From Marinobacter iranensis (GTDB taxonomy: Bacteria; Pseudomonadota; Gammaproteobacteria; Pseudomonadales; Oleiphilaceae), in contig NZ_JANCMW010000008.1 in assembly GCF_029207565.1 (NCBI RefSeq), forward strand, positions 146,620 to 210,619: a DNA stretch of 64,000 nucleotides, given 5' to 3'. The translations under genes were made by a program, and so were the position numbers. The notes under the pieces are model-generated. The model was not told where the DNA came from, did no database searches, and saw only the letters and a program-made list of their open reading frames with translations. This document shows, one piece after another, positions 28,153-38,736 of this stretch; within the stretch, counting starts at the first letter, position 1; every line of letters starts with the position of its first letter.

Positions 28153-28587
28153 TTAGTCTTCGACTTTACCGCCCGCGGCAGAGATCGCCTCGCGTGCGCC
28201 TTTGGTCACTTTCAGACCCTTGACGGTCACAGCACGGCTCAGTTCGCCGGACAGAATGACCTTCGCTTCACGAATTTCTTCGCGAATGATGTCAGCTTTC
28301 TTCAGGGCATCGAGATCGGCTACGTCACCGTCTACTTTCGCCAGTTCGTTCAGACGAATTTCAGCCACATAGCGCTGCTGGCGCGAGGTGAAACCGAATT
28401 TCGGCAGACGACGGGCCAACGGCTGCTGACCACCCTCGAAACCGGGAGCGACACTGCCGCCAGAACGGGCTTTCAGACCCTTGTGACCACGACCGCCGGT
28501 CTTGCCGAGGCCGCTACCGATACCGCGACCCACGCGCTTGGCGGCGGGACGTGAACCAGGTTCCGGACTAAGTTCGTTCAGACGCAT
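28153..28587 (-). CDS. rplO: 50S ribosomal protein L15
   Basis: The product is 144 aa. It starts [20 protein letters not shown] and has the glycine/basic-rich region [18 protein letters not shown] typical of L15. It is a late-assembly 23S rRNA binder. It lies one base after the rpmD stop and 17 nt before secY. Confidence 0.98.
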   Translation of the reverse strand: MRLNELSPEPGSRPAAKRVGRGIGSGLGKTGGRGHKGLKARSGGSVAPGFEGGQQPLARRLPKFGFTSRQQRYVAEIRLNELAKVDGDVADLDALKKADIIREEIREAKVILSGELSRAVTVKGLKVTKGAREAISAAGGKVED

Positions 28588-28588
28588 C

Positions 28589-28777
28589 TTAGTTCTCCTC
28601 TACCTGCACCAGGTAGTTAACCCGGTTGATCATACCGCGGATGGACGGTGTATCTTCCACTTCCACGGTGTGACCGATTTTACGGAGACCCAGGCCCTTG
28701 ACGCACAGTTTGTGCTTGGGCTGACAGCCGATGGGGCTGCGGGTCAGTGTTACTTTGATCGTTTTTGCGTTCGCCAT
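28589..28777 (-). CDS. rpmD: 50S ribosomal protein L30
   Basis: The product is 62 aa from [18 protein letters not shown]; the open frame extends further upstream only within rpsE. The L30 core ([24 protein letters not shown]) is complete. It starts 4 nt after the rpsE stop. It is a small 50S protein absent from some lineages but usual in gammaproteobacteria. Confidence 0.97.
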   Translation of the reverse strand: MANAKTIKVTLTRSPIGCQPKHKLCVKGLGLRKIGHTVEVEDTPSIRGMINRVNYLVQVEEN

Positions 28778-28781
28778 GACT

Positions 28782-29282
28782 TCAACCCAGAATCTCTTCC
28801 ACGGATTTACCGCGCTTGGCTGCAATATCTTCAGGCGCTTGAGTTGCCTGGAGACCCTTGATGGTGGAACGTACCACGTTCACCGGGTTGGTAGACCCAT
28901 AACACTTGGACAGTACGTTCTGCACACCCGCTACTTCCAGTACCGCACGCATCGCACCACCGGCGATGATACCGGTACCTTCTGATGCAGGCTGCATGTA
29001 GACCTTGGAGCCACCATGCTGCGCTTTAACCGCGTACTGCAGGGTATTTCCGTCAAGCGGAATGTCGACCATGTTCTTGCGTGCAGCTTCCATCGCTTTC
29101 TGGATCGCAACCGGCACTTCACGTGCTTTGCCACGACCGAAACCAACGCGCCCTTTACCATCACCCACTACAGTCAGTGCAGTGAAGGCAAAAATACGAC
29201 CGCCTTTAACAACCTTGGCGACGCGATTGACCTGAACCAGCTTCTCCTGGAGCTCAGGCGCCTTCTGTTCGTTAACGCTCAT
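28782..29282 (-). CDS. rpsE: 30S ribosomal protein S5
   Basis: The product is 166 aa. The ATG at 29282 is preferred over a GTG three codons upstream because the purine-rich GAGGTGGAG then sits at normal spacing and the length matches E. coli S5 (167 aa). The S5 double-stranded-RNA-like domain ([30 protein letters not shown]) and C-terminal domain ([12 protein letters not shown]) are present. S5 contributes to decoding fidelity. Confidence 0.97.
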   Translation of the reverse strand: MSVNEQKAPELQEKLVQVNRVAKVVKGGRIFAFTALTVVGDGKGRVGFGRGKAREVPVAIQKAMEAARKNMVDIPLDGNTLQYAVKAQHGGSKVYMQPASEGTGIIAGGAMRAVLEVAGVQNVLSKCYGSTNPVNVVRSTIKGLQATQAPEDIAAKRGKSVEEILG

Positions 29283-29294
29283 CTTCTCCACCTC

Positions 29295-29642
29295 TTAGAA
29301 TTGCAAGCCAGCTTCACGGGCTGCGTCGGCCAGAGCCTGGACGCGACCATGATAACGGTAACCGGAGCGGTCAAAAGCGACCTGCTCTACACCTGCTGCC
29401 TTGGCACGCTCAGCAATCAGCTGACCGACCTTTTTGGCAGCGTCCACGTTACCGGTTGCACCCTGGCGCAGGTCCTTATCCAACGTGGAGGCAGCCGCCA
29501 GCACCTTGCTGCCGTCTGCAGTCGTAACCTGGGCGTACATATGCCGGGGTGTACGATGTACACACAGGCGGTTGGTGCCCAGCTTACGGATCTTCATGCG
29601 CACTTTGCGTGCGCGACGCAATCTTTCGTTATTCGCGCTCAT
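29295..29642 (-). CDS. rplR: 50S ribosomal protein L18
   Basis: The product is 115 aa. It has a basic N-terminus ([16 protein letters not shown]), the core [15 protein letters not shown] and the C-terminal [24 protein letters not shown] typical of L18. It binds 5S rRNA and helps dock it on the 50S subunit. It is 12 nt upstream of rpsE. Confidence 0.98.
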   Translation of the reverse strand: MSANNERLRRARKVRMKIRKLGTNRLCVHRTPRHMYAQVTTADGSKVLAAASTLDKDLRQGATGNVDAAKKVGQLIAERAKAAGVEQVAFDRSGYRYHGRVQALADAAREAGLQF

Positions 29643-29651
29643 AGTCCCGCC

Positions 29652-30185
29652 TTATTTCTTCTTGGCTTCTTTGCGTCTGACCTGCTCATCCGCATAACGC
29701 ACACCCTTGCCCTTGTAAGGCTCTGGCGGACGGAATGCACGGATCTCAGCAGCGACCTGGCCAACCTGTTGCTTGTCGATTCCGCGAATCACAACTTCCG
29801 TATTGGACGGAGTTTCAGCGGTAATCCCCTCGGGCAGCTCATATTCTACCGGGTGTGAGAAACCCAGTGTCAGATTGAGCTTCTTACCTTGCGCCTGGGC
29901 ACGGTAGCCTACGCCCGTCAGCGCGAGCTTGCGCTCGAAGCCTGTAGACACACCGGTCACCATGTTGTTGACCAATGCGCGGGTAGTACCAGCAAGAGCG
30001 CGGGACTGTTTGGCTCCATCACGGGCTGCGAAGCGCAGAATATTCTCTTCCTGCGTCACGTCTACCACATGGTGGATGGTGAATTGAAGTGATCCCTTGG
30101 ACCCCTTCACATTAATTTCCTGTCCGTTCAGCTTAACCTCAACACCGGAAGGCAGCACGACAGGATTATTGGCAACCCTGGACAT
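29652..30185 (-). CDS. rplF: 50S ribosomal protein L6
   Basis: The product is 177 aa, starting [19 protein letters not shown]. The two tandem L6 domains and the signature [14 protein letters not shown] near the C-terminus are present. L6 lies near the GTPase-associated centre of the 50S. It is 9 nt after rpsH and 9 nt before rplR. Confidence 0.98.
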   Translation of the reverse strand: MSRVANNPVVLPSGVEVKLNGQEINVKGSKGSLQFTIHHVVDVTQEENILRFAARDGAKQSRALAGTTRALVNNMVTGVSTGFERKLALTGVGYRAQAQGKKLNLTLGFSHPVEYELPEGITAETPSNTEVVIRGIDKQQVGQVAAEIRAFRPPEPYKGKGVRYADEQVRRKEAKKK

Positions 30186-30194
30186 GTGTATCTC

Positions 30195-30587
30195 CTAAAA
30201 TACGGTGCAGATGACTTCGCCACCCACGCCGGCAGCACGTGCAGCGCGGTCTGTCATTACGCCCTTGGACGTAGAGACAATCGCGACTCCCAGACCACCG
30301 GATACTTTCGGCAGCTCCCCAGCGCCCTTGTACTGGCGCAGACTCGGACGGCTGACCCGCTTGATTTCCTCAATAACCGGCTTACCACCGAAATACTTGA
30401 GGTTAATGGTCAGCTCGGGCTTCGCGTCAGCTGAGACGGAAAAATCGGCTACGTAACCTTCGTCCTTGAGGACCTGGGCTACGGAGATCTTCATCTTTGA
30501 AGACGGCATGGCCACATCGGCCTTCTGTGCCATCTGTGCATTACGGATACGGGTAAACATATCCGCAAGCGTATCTTGCATACTCAT
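30195..30587 (-). CDS. rpsH: 30S ribosomal protein S8
   Basis: The product is 130 aa from [20 protein letters not shown], identical in length to E. coli S8. The C-terminal signature [21 protein letters not shown] is present. S8 binds helix 21 of 16S rRNA; in E. coli it also represses the spc operon at the rplE start. An 89-nt spacer separates it from rpsN. Confidence 0.98.
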   Translation of the reverse strand: MSMQDTLADMFTRIRNAQMAQKADVAMPSSKMKISVAQVLKDEGYVADFSVSADAKPELTINLKYFGGKPVIEEIKRVSRPSLRQYKGAGELPKVSGGLGVAIVSTSKGVMTDRAARAAGVGGEVICTVF

Positions 30588-30676
30588 TGGTATGAGTCTC
30601 CTGATCTTTTTAGTTGTGCAGCGGCGCGCCGCACCGCTTACCAACGGGCACCTGACCTGCGGTCAGAGTACCTGCC

Positions 30677-30982
30677 TTACCAGCTTGCTTTGGTCAGGCC
30701 CGGGACATCACCGCGCATGCCAGCTTCACGCAATTTGATACGTGACAGCTTGAACTTGCGCAGAACGCCATGGGGACGACCTGTAACCTGGCAACGATTA
30801 CGAAGACGCGAGGGAGACGCATCACGAGGAAGCTGTTGAAGCTTCATCTGTGCATCCCAACGGTCATCATCGCTGGTATTCGGGTTCTTGATAATCGCCT
30901 TGAGCTCAGCACGCTTCGCTGCATACTTCGCAACGGTTTTCTCGCGCTTGAACTCGCGGTTCTTCATGGAAACCTTAGCCAT
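30677..30982 (-). CDS. rpsN: 30S ribosomal protein S14 (zinc-free form)
   Basis: The product is 101 aa, starting [20 protein letters not shown] and ending with the S14 signature [19 protein letters not shown]. The long form with a single cysteine in this region is the zinc-independent type. It lies in the spc operon between rplE and rpsH. Confidence 0.98.
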   Translation of the reverse strand: MAKVSMKNREFKREKTVAKYAAKRAELKAIIKNPNTSDDDRWDAQMKLQQLPRDASPSRLRNRCQVTGRPHGVLRKFKLSRIKLREAGMRGDVPGLTKASW

Positions 30983-30994
30983 TACACTCGTTCC

Positions 30995-31534
30995 TTATTT
31001 CTTGAACGGAAAGCCGAAGGCTTTCAGCAGTTCGCGACCTTCATCGTCGGTACCGGCTGTGGTGGTAATGGTGATGTCAAGACCACGGATCTTGTCGACT
31101 CTGTCGTACTCGATCTCGGGGAAAATGATCTGCTCACGCACACCCATGCTGTAGTTACCGCGACCATCGAAGGACTTGGGATTCAGACCGCGGAAGTCAC
31201 GAATGCGGGGTACCGCAATGTGAACCAGACGATCAAAGAAATCCCACATGCGCTCACCGCGCAGCGTAACTTTACAACCGATCGGCCAACCTTCACGGAT
31301 TTTGAAACCCGCAACGGATTTACGTGCCAGGGTGACAACCGCTTTCTGACCAGCCAGGCGCTCAAGATCCGCCACGGCATTCTCAATCAGCTTCTTGTCA
31401 CCGACCGCTTCGCCGACACCCATGTTCAGGGTGATCTTTTCGATACGCGGCACCTGCATGATGTTCTTGTAGCTGAACTCTTTCTGCAGGGCGGGTACCA
31501 CTTCCTTACTGTACTGCTCTTTCATGTTAAGCAT
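30995..31534 (-). CDS. rplE: 50S ribosomal protein L5
   Basis: The product is 179 aa, the same length as E. coli L5, from the ATG at 31534, which has GGTGG at proper spacing. A GTG at 31546 and an ATG at 31525 are alternatives. The L5 signature [18 protein letters not shown] and the C-terminal [20 protein letters not shown] are present. L5 binds 5S rRNA and contacts P-site tRNA. Confidence 0.96.
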   Translation of the reverse strand: MLNMKEQYSKEVVPALQKEFSYKNIMQVPRIEKITLNMGVGEAVGDKKLIENAVADLERLAGQKAVVTLARKSVAGFKIREGWPIGCKVTLRGERMWDFFDRLVHIAVPRIRDFRGLNPKSFDGRGNYSMGVREQIIFPEIEYDRVDKIRGLDITITTTAGTDDEGRELLKAFGFPFKK

Positions 31535-31549
31535 CGTAACCACCACCGC

Positions 31550-31870
31550 TTACTGGTTATCGACGACTTCTTTCGTGGACTTAAATATCCGCACTTTGGC
31601 GCCGTCTTCCTTGATCTGGAAGCCTACGCGATCGGCTTTGCCGGTCTGCGGATTAAAAATAGCCACGTTGGAAGCCTGGATAGGTGCTTCTTTTTCGACG
31701 ATGCCACCTGGGGTGCCAGACATCGGGTTCGGCTTGGTGTGCTTCTTGATCATATTGATCCCGGAAACAACAACCCGGCCATCGTCCTGAACCTTCAGGA
31801 CTTTACCACGTTTGCCTTGGTCTTTCCCCGTAGTGACGATTACTTCGTCATCTCGTTTGATCTTTTTCAT
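31550..31870 (-). CDS. rplX: 50S ribosomal protein L24
   Basis: The product is 106 aa. The KOW motif at the N-terminus ([21 protein letters not shown]) and the segment [20 protein letters not shown] identify L24, an early assembly initiator for 23S rRNA. It is placed between rplN and rplE in the spc operon. Confidence 0.98.
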   Translation of the reverse strand: MKKIKRDDEVIVTTGKDQGKRGKVLKVQDDGRVVVSGINMIKKHTKPNPMSGTPGGIVEKEAPIQASNVAIFNPQTGKADRVGFQIKEDGAKVRIFKSTKEVVDNQ

Positions 31871-31886
31871 AACCGGCCTCTGGTCC

Positions 31887-32255
31887 TTAAAGTACTTCGG
31901 GTGCCAGTGAAATAATTTTCATGAACTTCTCATTTCGCAGTTCACGGGTAACCGGTCCGAAGATACGGGTACCAATTGGTGCGTCCTGATTGTTCAGAAG
32001 TACTGCCGCGTTTCCGTCGAAACGAATAAGCGACCCGTCGGGACGACGCACACCTTTACGGGTACGTACAACGACAGCTTTCAGGACCTGGCCTTTTTTC
32101 ACTTTACCGCGGGGGATGGCTTCCTTAACGGTCACCTTGATGATATCCCCAACGCTGGCATAACGCCGATGTGAACCGCCCAGGACCTTGATGCACATAA
32201 CCTGACGTGCACCACTGTTGTCCGCGACTTCAAGCATTGTTTGAGTCTGAATCAT
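31887..32255 (-). CDS. rplN: 50S ribosomal protein L14
   Basis: The product is 122 aa, starting [20 protein letters not shown]. The L14 signature region [20 protein letters not shown] is present. It is the first gene of the spc operon, 58 nt after rpsQ. I see no strong promoter in that gap, so readthrough from the S10 operon is likely. Confidence 0.98.
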   Translation of the reverse strand: MIQTQTMLEVADNSGARQVMCIKVLGGSHRRYASVGDIIKVTVKEAIPRGKVKKGQVLKAVVVRTRKGVRRPDGSLIRFDGNAAVLLNNQDAPIGTRIFGPVTRELRNEKFMKIISLAPEVL

Positions 32256-32313
32256 GGTTATTCTCCAGCAGAAACCACTTTGCCGTTACGACAAGACTCA
32301 CCGTCCGGGCGAG

Positions 32314-32580
32314 TTACACCTTCGATGCGCGTTCGGTGACTTCCACCAGAGCCCAGCTTTTGGTCTTGGAGACCGGGCGGGTTTCCTGGATTGTAACGGT
32401 GTCACCGATGTTGCACTGATTGCTCTCGTCGTGAGCGTGAATTTTGGATGAACGCTTCATGTACTTACCGTACAGAGGATGCTTAACCTGGCGCTCAACC
32501 AGAACCACAATGGATTTCTCCATTTTGTTGCTCACGACCTTGCCGCTCAGGGTTCTGGCAGTTTGGGTAGCTTCAGTCAT
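32314..32580 (-). CDS. rpsQ: 30S ribosomal protein S17
   Basis: The product is 88 aa from [19 protein letters not shown], chosen so that translation starts just after the rpmC stop. The S17 signature [18 protein letters not shown] is present. It is the last gene of the S10 operon. Confidence 0.97.
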   Translation of the reverse strand: MTEATQTARTLSGKVVSNKMEKSIVVLVERQVKHPLYGKYMKRSSKIHAHDESNQCNIGDTVTIQETRPVSKTKSWALVEVTERASKV

Positions 32581-32581
32581 G

Positions 32582-32773
32582 TTACTGTCCTGCCTTTTCA
32601 TTCATAACTGTTTTCACGCGAGCAATGTCACGCTTCACCTTCGGAAGAAGATGAGACTGATTCAGCTGACCTGTCGCCTTACGCATGCGCAGGTTGAACT
32701 GCTCCTTCAGGAGGTCGATCAGCTCTTTGTTCAGCTCCTCGACTGACTTGTCACGCAGCTCTGTTGCTTTCAT
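32582..32773 (-). CDS. rpmC: 50S ribosomal protein L29
   Basis: The product is 63 aa (same as E. coli) from [18 protein letters not shown]. The two-helix L29 fold includes [14 protein letters not shown]. The ATG overlaps the rplP stop by one base (TGATG), indicating translational coupling. L29 sits at the polypeptide exit tunnel beside L23. Confidence 0.97.
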   Translation of the reverse strand: MKATELRDKSVEELNKELIDLLKEQFNLRMRKATGQLNQSHLLPKVKRDIARVKTVMNEKAGQ

Positions 32774-33186
32774 CACATCACCGTCCTCGTTACAAAGGTG
32801 GTCTGTACGGGCAGCTTGGCCGCAGCAAGAGTGAACGCGTCGCGAGCGATCTCCTCGGAGACACCTTCCATCTCATACAACATCCGGCCAGGCTGAATTT
32901 CAGCCACCCAGTACTCGACAGAACCCTTACCTTTACCCATTCGTACTTCGAGCGGCTTGCTGGAGATCGGCTTGTCCGGGAAAATCCGGATCCAGATCTT
33001 ACCGCCCCGCTTGATGCGGCGAGTCATGGTACGACGCGCAGCCTCAATCTGGCGCGCAGTTATACGTCCACGGCTTGTCGCCTTCAATCCGTATTCACCG
33101 AAGCTCACCTTGTTAGCACGGTGAGCAAGACCGGTGTTACGGCCTTTCATTACCTTGCGAAATTTGGTGCGTTTTGGTTGCAGCAT
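32773..33186 (-). CDS. rplP: 50S ribosomal protein L16
   Basis: The product is 137 aa, starting [17 protein letters not shown]. The L16 signatures [13 protein letters not shown] and [14 protein letters not shown] are present. It is needed for the peptidyl-transferase centre and A-site tRNA positioning. It is 12 nt after rpsC. Confidence 0.98.
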   Translation of the reverse strand: MLQPKRTKFRKVMKGRNTGLAHRANKVSFGEYGLKATSRGRITARQIEAARRTMTRRIKRGGKIWIRIFPDKPISSKPLEVRMGKGKGSVEYWVAEIQPGRMLYEMEGVSEEIARDAFTLAAAKLPVQTTFVTRTVM

Positions 33187-33198
33187 TTGAGTGCCCCT

Positions 33199-33882
33199 TT
33201 ACTTAGAACCTTTCTTCCCAGAGGCTTTCTTGTCAGCACGGACCTGCTCCATACCACCAAGAATCTCACCTTTGAAGATCCATACCTTGACGCCGATAAT
33301 GCCGTAAGTGGTTTTCGCTTCGTAGGTCGAGTAATCAATATCTGCACGCAGTGTGTGCAGCGGTACACGACCTTCGCGATACCACTCGGAACGGGCAATT
33401 TCAGCACCCCCGAGACGACCGCCTACCTGGATCTTGATGCCCTTGGCACCCTGGCGCATGGCATTCTGTACCGCACGCTTCATGGCGCGACGGAACATCA
33501 CACGACGCTCCAGCTGACCGGCAACGTTCTGCGCGACCAGGCGGGCATCCAGGTCCGGCTTGCGGACTTCTTCGATGTTGATGTGCACAGGCACACCCAT
33601 CATGTCGCTGACTTCGCGACGCAGACGGTCAACATCTTCACCCTTCTTACCGATAACGATACCGGGACGGGCTGTATGGATCGTGATACGGGCGTTCTGA
33701 GCCGGGCGCTCGATCACAATCTTGCTGACAGACGCCTTGACCAGACGCTTGTCGAGGAATTCACGAACCTGAATATCGTTCAACAGGTTGTTCGCGTATT
33801 CCGCTTTTTCCGCATACCAAACTGAGTTGTGCTCTTTGATCACACCCAGGCGCATGCCGGTTGGATTTACTTTATGACCCAT
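33199..33882 (-). CDS. rpsC: 30S ribosomal protein S3
   Basis: The product is 227 aa. The N-terminus is [21 protein letters not shown] domain contains [19 protein letters not shown]. The C-terminal S3 signature [19 protein letters not shown] is present. It forms part of the mRNA entry tunnel with S4 and S5. It is 11 nt after rplV. Confidence 0.98.
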   Translation of the reverse strand: MGHKVNPTGMRLGVIKEHNSVWYAEKAEYANNLLNDIQVREFLDKRLVKASVSKIVIERPAQNARITIHTARPGIVIGKKGEDVDRLRREVSDMMGVPVHINIEEVRKPDLDARLVAQNVAGQLERRVMFRRAMKRAVQNAMRQGAKGIKIQVGGRLGGAEIARSEWYREGRVPLHTLRADIDYSTYEAKTTYGIIGVKVWIFKGEILGGMEQVRADKKASGKKGSK

Positions 33883-33893
33883 CTGAGCATCTC

Positions 33894-34226
33894 CTACTTG
33901 TCGGCGACCTTGACGGTGATATGGCAGGTGCGCTTGAAAATCCGGTCAGCGCGCCCCTTGGCTCGAGCTTTGATTCGCTTGAGCGTCGGACCCTCATCCA
34001 CCATAACAGTGGAAACCCGCAGATCATCTACGTCCAGACCTTCGTTGTGCTCAGCGTTGGCAATGGCAGACTCAAGCGCTTTCTTGAGAATGACCGCTGC
34101 CTTCTTAGGGCTGAAAGTCAGAATGTTCAGGGCGTCCTCAACAGCCTTGCCGCGTACTTGGTCAGCGACAAGACGCGCTTTCTGAGCTGAGAGGCGAGCG
34201 CCCTTGTACTTGGCTGCTACTTCCAT
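33894..34226 (-). CDS. rplV: 50S ribosomal protein L22
   Basis: The product is 110 aa (same as E. coli) from [18 protein letters not shown]; the frame upstream of this overlaps rpsS and is not coding. The beta-hairpin reaching the exit tunnel lies in [20 protein letters not shown], the region where macrolide-resistance changes occur; it looks wild type. Confidence 0.97.
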   Translation of the reverse strand: MEVAAKYKGARLSAQKARLVADQVRGKAVEDALNILTFSPKKAAVILKKALESAIANAEHNEGLDVDDLRVSTVMVDEGPTLKRIKARAKGRADRIFKRTCHITVKVADK

Positions 34227-34242
34227 TTCTATTACCTCACAA

Positions 34243-34518
34243 TCAGCGTTTAGCTTTCTTGTCGGCCGCATGACCACGATAAGTACGCGTTGCCGCGAAC
34301 TCACCCAGCTTATGCCCAACCATATCTTCGGTGACATAAACCGGCACGTGTTGCTTGCCGTTGTGGACTGCAATGGTCAGGCCTACCATCTCCGGAAACA
34401 CTGTCGACCGGCGGGACCAGGTTTTGATCGGTCGCTTGTCGTTCGCTTCCAGAGCTGCCTCGACCTTCTTCAACAGATGCAGGTCTATAAAAGGACCTTT
34501 CTTCAAAGAACGTGGCAC
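34243..34518 (-). CDS. rpsS: 30S ribosomal protein S19
   Basis: The product is 91 aa, starting [20 protein letters not shown]. The signature [13 protein letters not shown] is at the C-terminus. It is a 30S head protein contacting S13. It lies 23 nt after rplB. Confidence 0.98.
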   Translation of the reverse strand: MPRSLKKGPFIDLHLLKKVEAALEANDKRPIKTWSRRSTVFPEMVGLTIAVHNGKQHVPVYVTEDMVGHKLGEFAATRTYRGHAADKKAKR

Positions 34519-34541
34519 AGCATTTACCTCTATGTAGTCGT

Positions 34542-35369
34542 TTACTTGGCTGAACGACGACGTACTATCATCTTGTCAGTACGTTTGTTCTTACGAGTCT
34601 TATGCCCTTTGGTCGGAACACCCCACGGAGTAACCGGGTGACGCCCGCCAGAGGTACGCCCTTCACCACCACCATGTGGGTGGTCAACTGGGTTCATAGC
34701 AACACCACGTACTGTTGGACGTTTACCGCGCCAACGTGATGCACCCGCTTTACCAAGCTGCTTGAGACTGTGCTCGCTGTTGGACACTTCGCCCAATGTT
34801 GCGCGACAGTCAACAAGCACCTTACGCATTTCACCTGAACGCAGGCGGATGGTGGCATAAGCCCCTTCCCGAGCAACCAGCTGTACGGATGCGCCCGCGG
34901 AGCGAGCCAGCTGAGCACCTTTGCCAGGCTTGATTTCGACGCAGTGAATCACGGAACCGACCGGAATATTCCGGAGCGGAAGCGTGCTTCCTACTTTAAT
35001 CGGCGCGTCGATGCCGGAGCGCACAGGATCGCCGATCTGCATGCCTTTGGGAGCGATAATGTAACGACGCTCGCCATCGGCGTACTTGATCAGCGCAATG
35101 TGCGCCGAGCGGTTAGGATCGTATTCCAGGCGCTCAATAGTCGCCGGAATACCATCTTTGGTCCGCTTAAAGTCGATGACACGGTAGTGCTTCTTGTGGC
35201 CACCACCAATGTGACGGGTAGTGATGCGACCAAAATGGTTACGACCACCCGATTTACTAAGAGTTTCTACCAACGGCTCGTAAGGGCGCCCCTTGTGAAG
35301 ATCAGGGTTAAAGAGCTTAACAACGTGACGGCGGCCGGCAGATGTTGGCTTGGTTTTGACGATCGGCAT
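34542..35369 (-). CDS. rplB: 50S ribosomal protein L2
   Basis: The product is 275 aa. It starts [19 protein letters not shown]. The C-terminal signature [19 protein letters not shown] contains the conserved histidine near the peptidyl-transferase centre. It is one of the primary 23S rRNA binders. It is 17 nt after rplW. Confidence 0.98.
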   Translation of the reverse strand: MPIVKTKPTSAGRRHVVKLFNPDLHKGRPYEPLVETLSKSGGRNHFGRITTRHIGGGHKKHYRVIDFKRTKDGIPATIERLEYDPNRSAHIALIKYADGERRYIIAPKGMQIGDPVRSGIDAPIKVGSTLPLRNIPVGSVIHCVEIKPGKGAQLARSAGASVQLVAREGAYATIRLRSGEMRKVLVDCRATLGEVSNSEHSLKQLGKAGASRWRGKRPTVRGVAMNPVDHPHGGGEGRTSGGRHPVTPWGVPTKGHKTRKNKRTDKMIVRRRSAK

Positions 35370-35386
35370 TTTACGACCCCTTTACC

Positions 35387-35680
35387 TTATTCCACATCCA
35401 GAAAATCAATGTCCTGACCGTCCGCAAGCTTCACATAAGCCTTACGAATGTCAGCACGCTTGCCGAAGCCGCGAACGGTACGCTTGAGCTTACCCTTACG
35501 GTTCAGAACCTGAACACCTTCGACGGTGACGTTGAACAGCTGCTCAACGGCTTTTTTGATCTCGGGCTTTGTTGCGTCAGGTGCTACACGAAATACCACC
35601 TGGCCACTTTCCGCTACCAGAGAGGCTTTCTCTGATACGTGTGGCCCAAGAAGAACCTTGTAAATACGTTCCTGATTCAT
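35387..35680 (-). CDS. rplW: 50S ribosomal protein L23
   Basis: The product is 97 aa, starting [20 protein letters not shown]. The signature [20 protein letters not shown] is present. It is the docking site for trigger factor and SRP at the tunnel exit. It overlaps rplD by 4 nt (ATGA). Confidence 0.98.
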   Translation of the reverse strand: MNQERIYKVLLGPHVSEKASLVAESGQVVFRVAPDATKPEIKKAVEQLFNVTVEGVQVLNRKGKLKRTVRGFGKRADIRKAYVKLADGQDIDFLDVE

Positions 35681-36282
35681 CCCAGCATCTCCTCGATTTT
35701 CTTCAGAGCGGGAACAGTCACCACGACCTTCTCATAGGCAACCAGGCTAACCGGATCCAGGCCTGCAACGTCACGCACGTCGACGTGCGGAATGTTACGG
35801 GCGGCCAGATGCAGGTTCTGCTCAATACTGTCGGACAGAATCAGAGCGTTGTTAACACCGAGATCCTTCAGCTTGGCAGTGAACGCCTTGGTCTTGGGAG
35901 TGTCGACGTTCATTTCGTCAACCACTACCAGACGCTCCTGGCGAACCAGCTCGGAAAAAATGGAGCGCATCGCTGCGCGGTACATCTTACGGTTAACCTT
36001 CTGCTCGAAATCGCGAGGCTTTGCTGCGAAGGTCACACCACCGGAGCGCCAGATCGGGCTACGGATTGTACCGGCACGGGCACGACCAGTGCCCTTCTGG
36101 CGCCATGGCTTTTTGCCACCACCAGCGACTTCGGAACGTGTCTTTTGAGCCTTGGTTCCCTGGCGGGCGCCTGCCATATAAGCAGTAACCACCTGGTGAA
36201 CCAGCGACTCGTTAAAATCTTTGGCAAATGCAGCGTCGGAAACCGAGATTCCCTTACCGCTACCTGTAATAGTCAATTCCAT
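35677..36282 (-). CDS. rplD: 50S ribosomal protein L4
   Basis: The product is 201 aa. The extended tunnel loop is in [20 protein letters not shown] (wild type at macrolide positions). In E. coli L4 represses its own S10 operon through the long leader before rpsJ; a shorter 5' region exists here (37317-37373), so that control may not be conserved. Confidence 0.97.
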   Translation of the reverse strand: MELTITGSGKGISVSDAAFAKDFNESLVHQVVTAYMAGARQGTKAQKTRSEVAGGGKKPWRQKGTGRARAGTIRSPIWRSGGVTFAAKPRDFEQKVNRKMYRAAMRSIFSELVRQERLVVVDEMNVDTPKTKAFTAKLKDLGVNNALILSDSIEQNLHLAARNIPHVDVRDVAGLDPVSLVAYEKVVVTVPALKKIEEMLG

Positions 36283-36293
36283 CGCACCGCTCC

Positions 36294-36932
36294 TCAGGCT
36301 TTAACTGCAGGCTTGATGACAACATTTCCGCCGGTCGCGCCCGGAACGGCACCACGAATCAGCAGAAGGTTGCGCTCGGCGTCGACACGGACGACTTGCA
36401 GGTTCTGCACAGTCACCTGCGCATTGCCCATCTGGCCCGCCATCTTTTTGCCCTTGAATACCTTGCCCGGAGTCTGGTTCTGACCGATAGAACCCGGAGC
36501 ACGATGAGAAAGGGAGTTACCGTGTGTGGCGTCCTGCATGGAGAAGTTCCAGCGCTTAACGCCGCCCTGGAAACCTTTACCCTTGGACTGACCAACAGCA
36601 TCCACGACCTGGCCATCTTCAAAGATGGAAGCGGTAATTTCTCCGCCTGCGGCCAGCTCTTCACCTTCGCCATCGGCGAGGCGGAATTCCCACAGACCAC
36701 GACCTGCCTCTACTCCGGCTTTGGCGTAATGGCCCGCTTCGCTTTTAGTCACACGAGAGGAACGACGCTTTCCAACGGTTACCTGAACCGCACGATAGCC
36801 ATCGCTTTCAAGAGTTTTCAGCTGGGTAATACGGTTGGGCTCAACCTCGATTACCGTTACGGGCAGCGCTTGCCCGTCTTCCGTAAAAATACGGGTCATA
36901 CCGGCCTTGCGACCGACAATTCCAATTGCCAT
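36294..36932 (-). CDS. rplC: 50S ribosomal protein L3
   Basis: The product is 212 aa, starting [20 protein letters not shown]. The conserved loop [20 protein letters not shown] holds the glutamine that PrmB methylates in enterobacteria. It is an assembly initiator of the 50S. It starts 72 nt after rpsJ. Confidence 0.98.
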   Translation of the reverse strand: MAIGIVGRKAGMTRIFTEDGQALPVTVIEVEPNRITQLKTLESDGYRAVQVTVGKRRSSRVTKSEAGHYAKAGVEAGRGLWEFRLADGEGEELAAGGEITASIFEDGQVVDAVGQSKGKGFQGGVKRWNFSMQDATHGNSLSHRAPGSIGQNQTPGKVFKGKKMAGQMGNAQVTVQNLQVVRVDAERNLLLIRGAVPGATGGNVVIKPAVKA

Positions 36933-37004
36933 GTTTCACCTCTTAAGTGTACGGGGCTCTCACCCTCTATGGCCTTATGACAGTTACACAGACTAACCGC
37001 TTGG

Positions 37005-37316
37005 TTAGCCGAGGCTGATCTGAACGTCTACACCTGCTGCCAGATCCAGCTTCATCAAAGCATCTACTGTCTTTTCCGTCGGCTCGACGATGTCCAGCAG
37101 ACGCTTGTGTGTACGAATCTCATACTGATCGCGCGCGTCTTTGTTGACGTGCGGGGAGATCAGGATGGTGTACTTTTCCTTCCGCGTCGGCAGAGGGATT
37201 GGTCCACGCACTTGAGCGCCGGTCCGCTTGGCGGTATCGACAATCTCCTGCGTTGACTGGTCGATCAGGCGGTAATCAAACGCCTTCAACCGGATTCGAA
37301 TTTTTTGGCTTTGCAT
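37005..37316 (-). CDS. rpsJ: 30S ribosomal protein S10 (NusE)
   Basis: The product is 103 aa (same as E. coli) from [20 protein letters not shown]. The signature [19 protein letters not shown] is present. It is a 30S head protein and, as NusE, links NusG and RNA polymerase to the ribosome and acts in antitermination. It is the first gene of the S10 operon, with a strong promoter about 60 nt upstream. Confidence 0.98.
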   Translation of the reverse strand: MQSQKIRIRLKAFDYRLIDQSTQEIVDTAKRTGAQVRGPIPLPTRKEKYTILISPHVNKDARDQYEIRTHKRLLDIVEPTEKTVDALMKLDLAAGVDVQISLG

Positions 37317-37378
37317 GATGCACCCAAACTCCACTCGTAGCAGCTACTAGTTAGCCGACCTTCAAAAAAAGGAGCCGC

Positions 37379-37407
37379 ATTGTATGCATAATACCCAGCA
37401 GTGTCAA
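37379..37407 (-). promoter_or_regulatory. S10 operon promoter (rpsJp)
   Basis: On the - strand TTGACA (37402-37407), an exact 17-nt spacer and TACAAT (37379-37384) are followed by a GC-rich discriminator (GCGGC). This is a near-consensus sigma-70 promoter with the discriminator type expected for stringent control. Transcription would start about 55 nt before rpsJ. Confidence 0.88.
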
Positions 37408-37455
37408 CTGCGATAAGCAGCGACTCAACCGGGTCAGATTGTGCGGCTGAAACAG

Positions 37456-37485
37456 AAAAAGGGGCTGACTTTCAGCCCCTTTTTC
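37456..37485. terminator. Bidirectional terminator after tuf1
   Basis: An 8-bp perfect stem GGGGCTGA/TCAGCCCC (37461-37479) is flanked by five A and five T. On the - strand it closes the str operon 20 nt past the tuf1 stop, just before the S10 promoter. Confidence 0.92.
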
Positions 37486-37504
37486 CTCAGACCACTCGAA
37501 TGGA

Positions 37505-38701
37505 TTATTCGATGATCTTTGAGACTACGCCGGCACCAACGGTACGGCCACCTTCGCGAATCGCGAAGCGCAGACCATCTTCCATGGCGATCGGAGCAAT
37601 CAGGGTAACACTCATCTTCACGTTGTCACCCGGCATTACCATTTCCACACCCTCCGGCAGCTCACAGGAACCTGTGACGTCGGTGGTACGGAAGTAAAAC
37701 TGCGGACGGTAACCCTTAAAGAACGGGGTATGACGACCACCTTCTTCTTTGCTCAGTACGTACACTTCGCACTCGAACTTGGTGTGCGGCTTGATAGAGC
37801 CCGGCACACACAGAACCTGACCACGCTCTACGTCGTCACGCTTGGTACCACGCAGCAGTACACCAACGTTCTCACCAGCACGGCCTTCGTCCAGCAGCTT
37901 GCGGAACATCTCAACGCCGGTACAAACGGTCTTCACGGTATCCTTGATACCGACGATTTCCACTTCGTCACCCACCTTGATGATGCCACGCTCTACACGA
38001 CCGGTCACCACAGTACCACGACCGGAGATCGAGAAAACGTCCTCAATCGGCATCAGGAACGGCTGATCAATCGCACGCTCCGGATCCGGGATGTACTCGT
38101 CCAGGGCCTCTACCAGCTTACGAACAGCGGTAGTTCCCATCTCGTTGTCGTCCTTACCTTCCAGCGCCATCAGCGCAGAACCGGTTACGATCGGCGTGTC
38201 GTCGCCCGGGAAGTCGTACTGGCTCAGCAGTTCGCGAACTTCCATCTCGACCAGCTCCAGCAGCTCCTCGTCATCAACCATGTCCGCCTTGTTCAGGAAC
38301 ACAACGATGAACGGAACGCCTACCTGACGGGACAGCAGGATGTGCTCGCGAGTCTGCGGCATGGGGCCGTCAGCTGCGGAACAAACCAGGATCGCGCCGT
38401 CCATCTGCGCCGCACCCGTGATCATGTTCTTCACATAGTCAGCGTGGCCCGGGCAGTCTACGTGGGCATAGTGGCGCGCCGGCGAATCATACTCAACGTG
38501 AGACGTCGCGATGGTAATACCACGCGCCTTCTCTTCCGGTGCGTTATCGATCGAATCGAATGCGCTTGCACTACCAGTACCCCACACTTCGTGACACACA
38601 CGAGTCAGCGCGGCTGTCAGCGTGGTCTTGCCATGGTCTACGTGACCAATGGTGCCCACGTTTACGTGCGGCTTATTACGCTCAAATTTTGCTTTAGACA
38701 C
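37505..38701 (-). CDS. tufA: Elongation factor Tu, copy 1 (str operon)
   Basis: The product is 398 aa. GTP-binding motifs are [17 protein letters not shown] (in [10 protein letters not shown]) and SAL. Domains 2 and 3 are complete, including [12 protein letters not shown]. It delivers aminoacyl-tRNA to the ribosome. It starts with GTG, unlike copy 2, which starts with ATG. The reading frames of the two copies look identical at protein level and almost so in DNA (only the wobble base of the last codon and the start codon differ by eye). It is the fourth gene of rpsL-rpsG-fusA-tuf. Confidence 0.98.
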   Translation of the reverse strand: MSKAKFERNKPHVNVGTIGHVDHGKTTLTAALTRVCHEVWGTGSASAFDSIDNAPEEKARGITIATSHVEYDSPARHYAHVDCPGHADYVKNMITGAAQMDGAILVCSAADGPMPQTREHILLSRQVGVPFIVVFLNKADMVDDEELLELVEMEVRELLSQYDFPGDDTPIVTGSALMALEGKDDNEMGTTAVRKLVEALDEYIPDPERAIDQPFLMPIEDVFSISGRGTVVTGRVERGIIKVGDEVEIVGIKDTVKTVCTGVEMFRKLLDEGRAGENVGVLLRGTKRDDVERGQVLCVPGSIKPHTKFECEVYVLSKEEGGRHTPFFKGYRPQFYFRTTDVTGSCELPEGVEMVMPGDNVKMSVTLIAPIAMEDGLRFAIREGGRTVGAGVVSKIIE

Positions 38702-38736
38702 GGTTACACCTCTTCCTGTTTCTTAAGTCCTGGGGA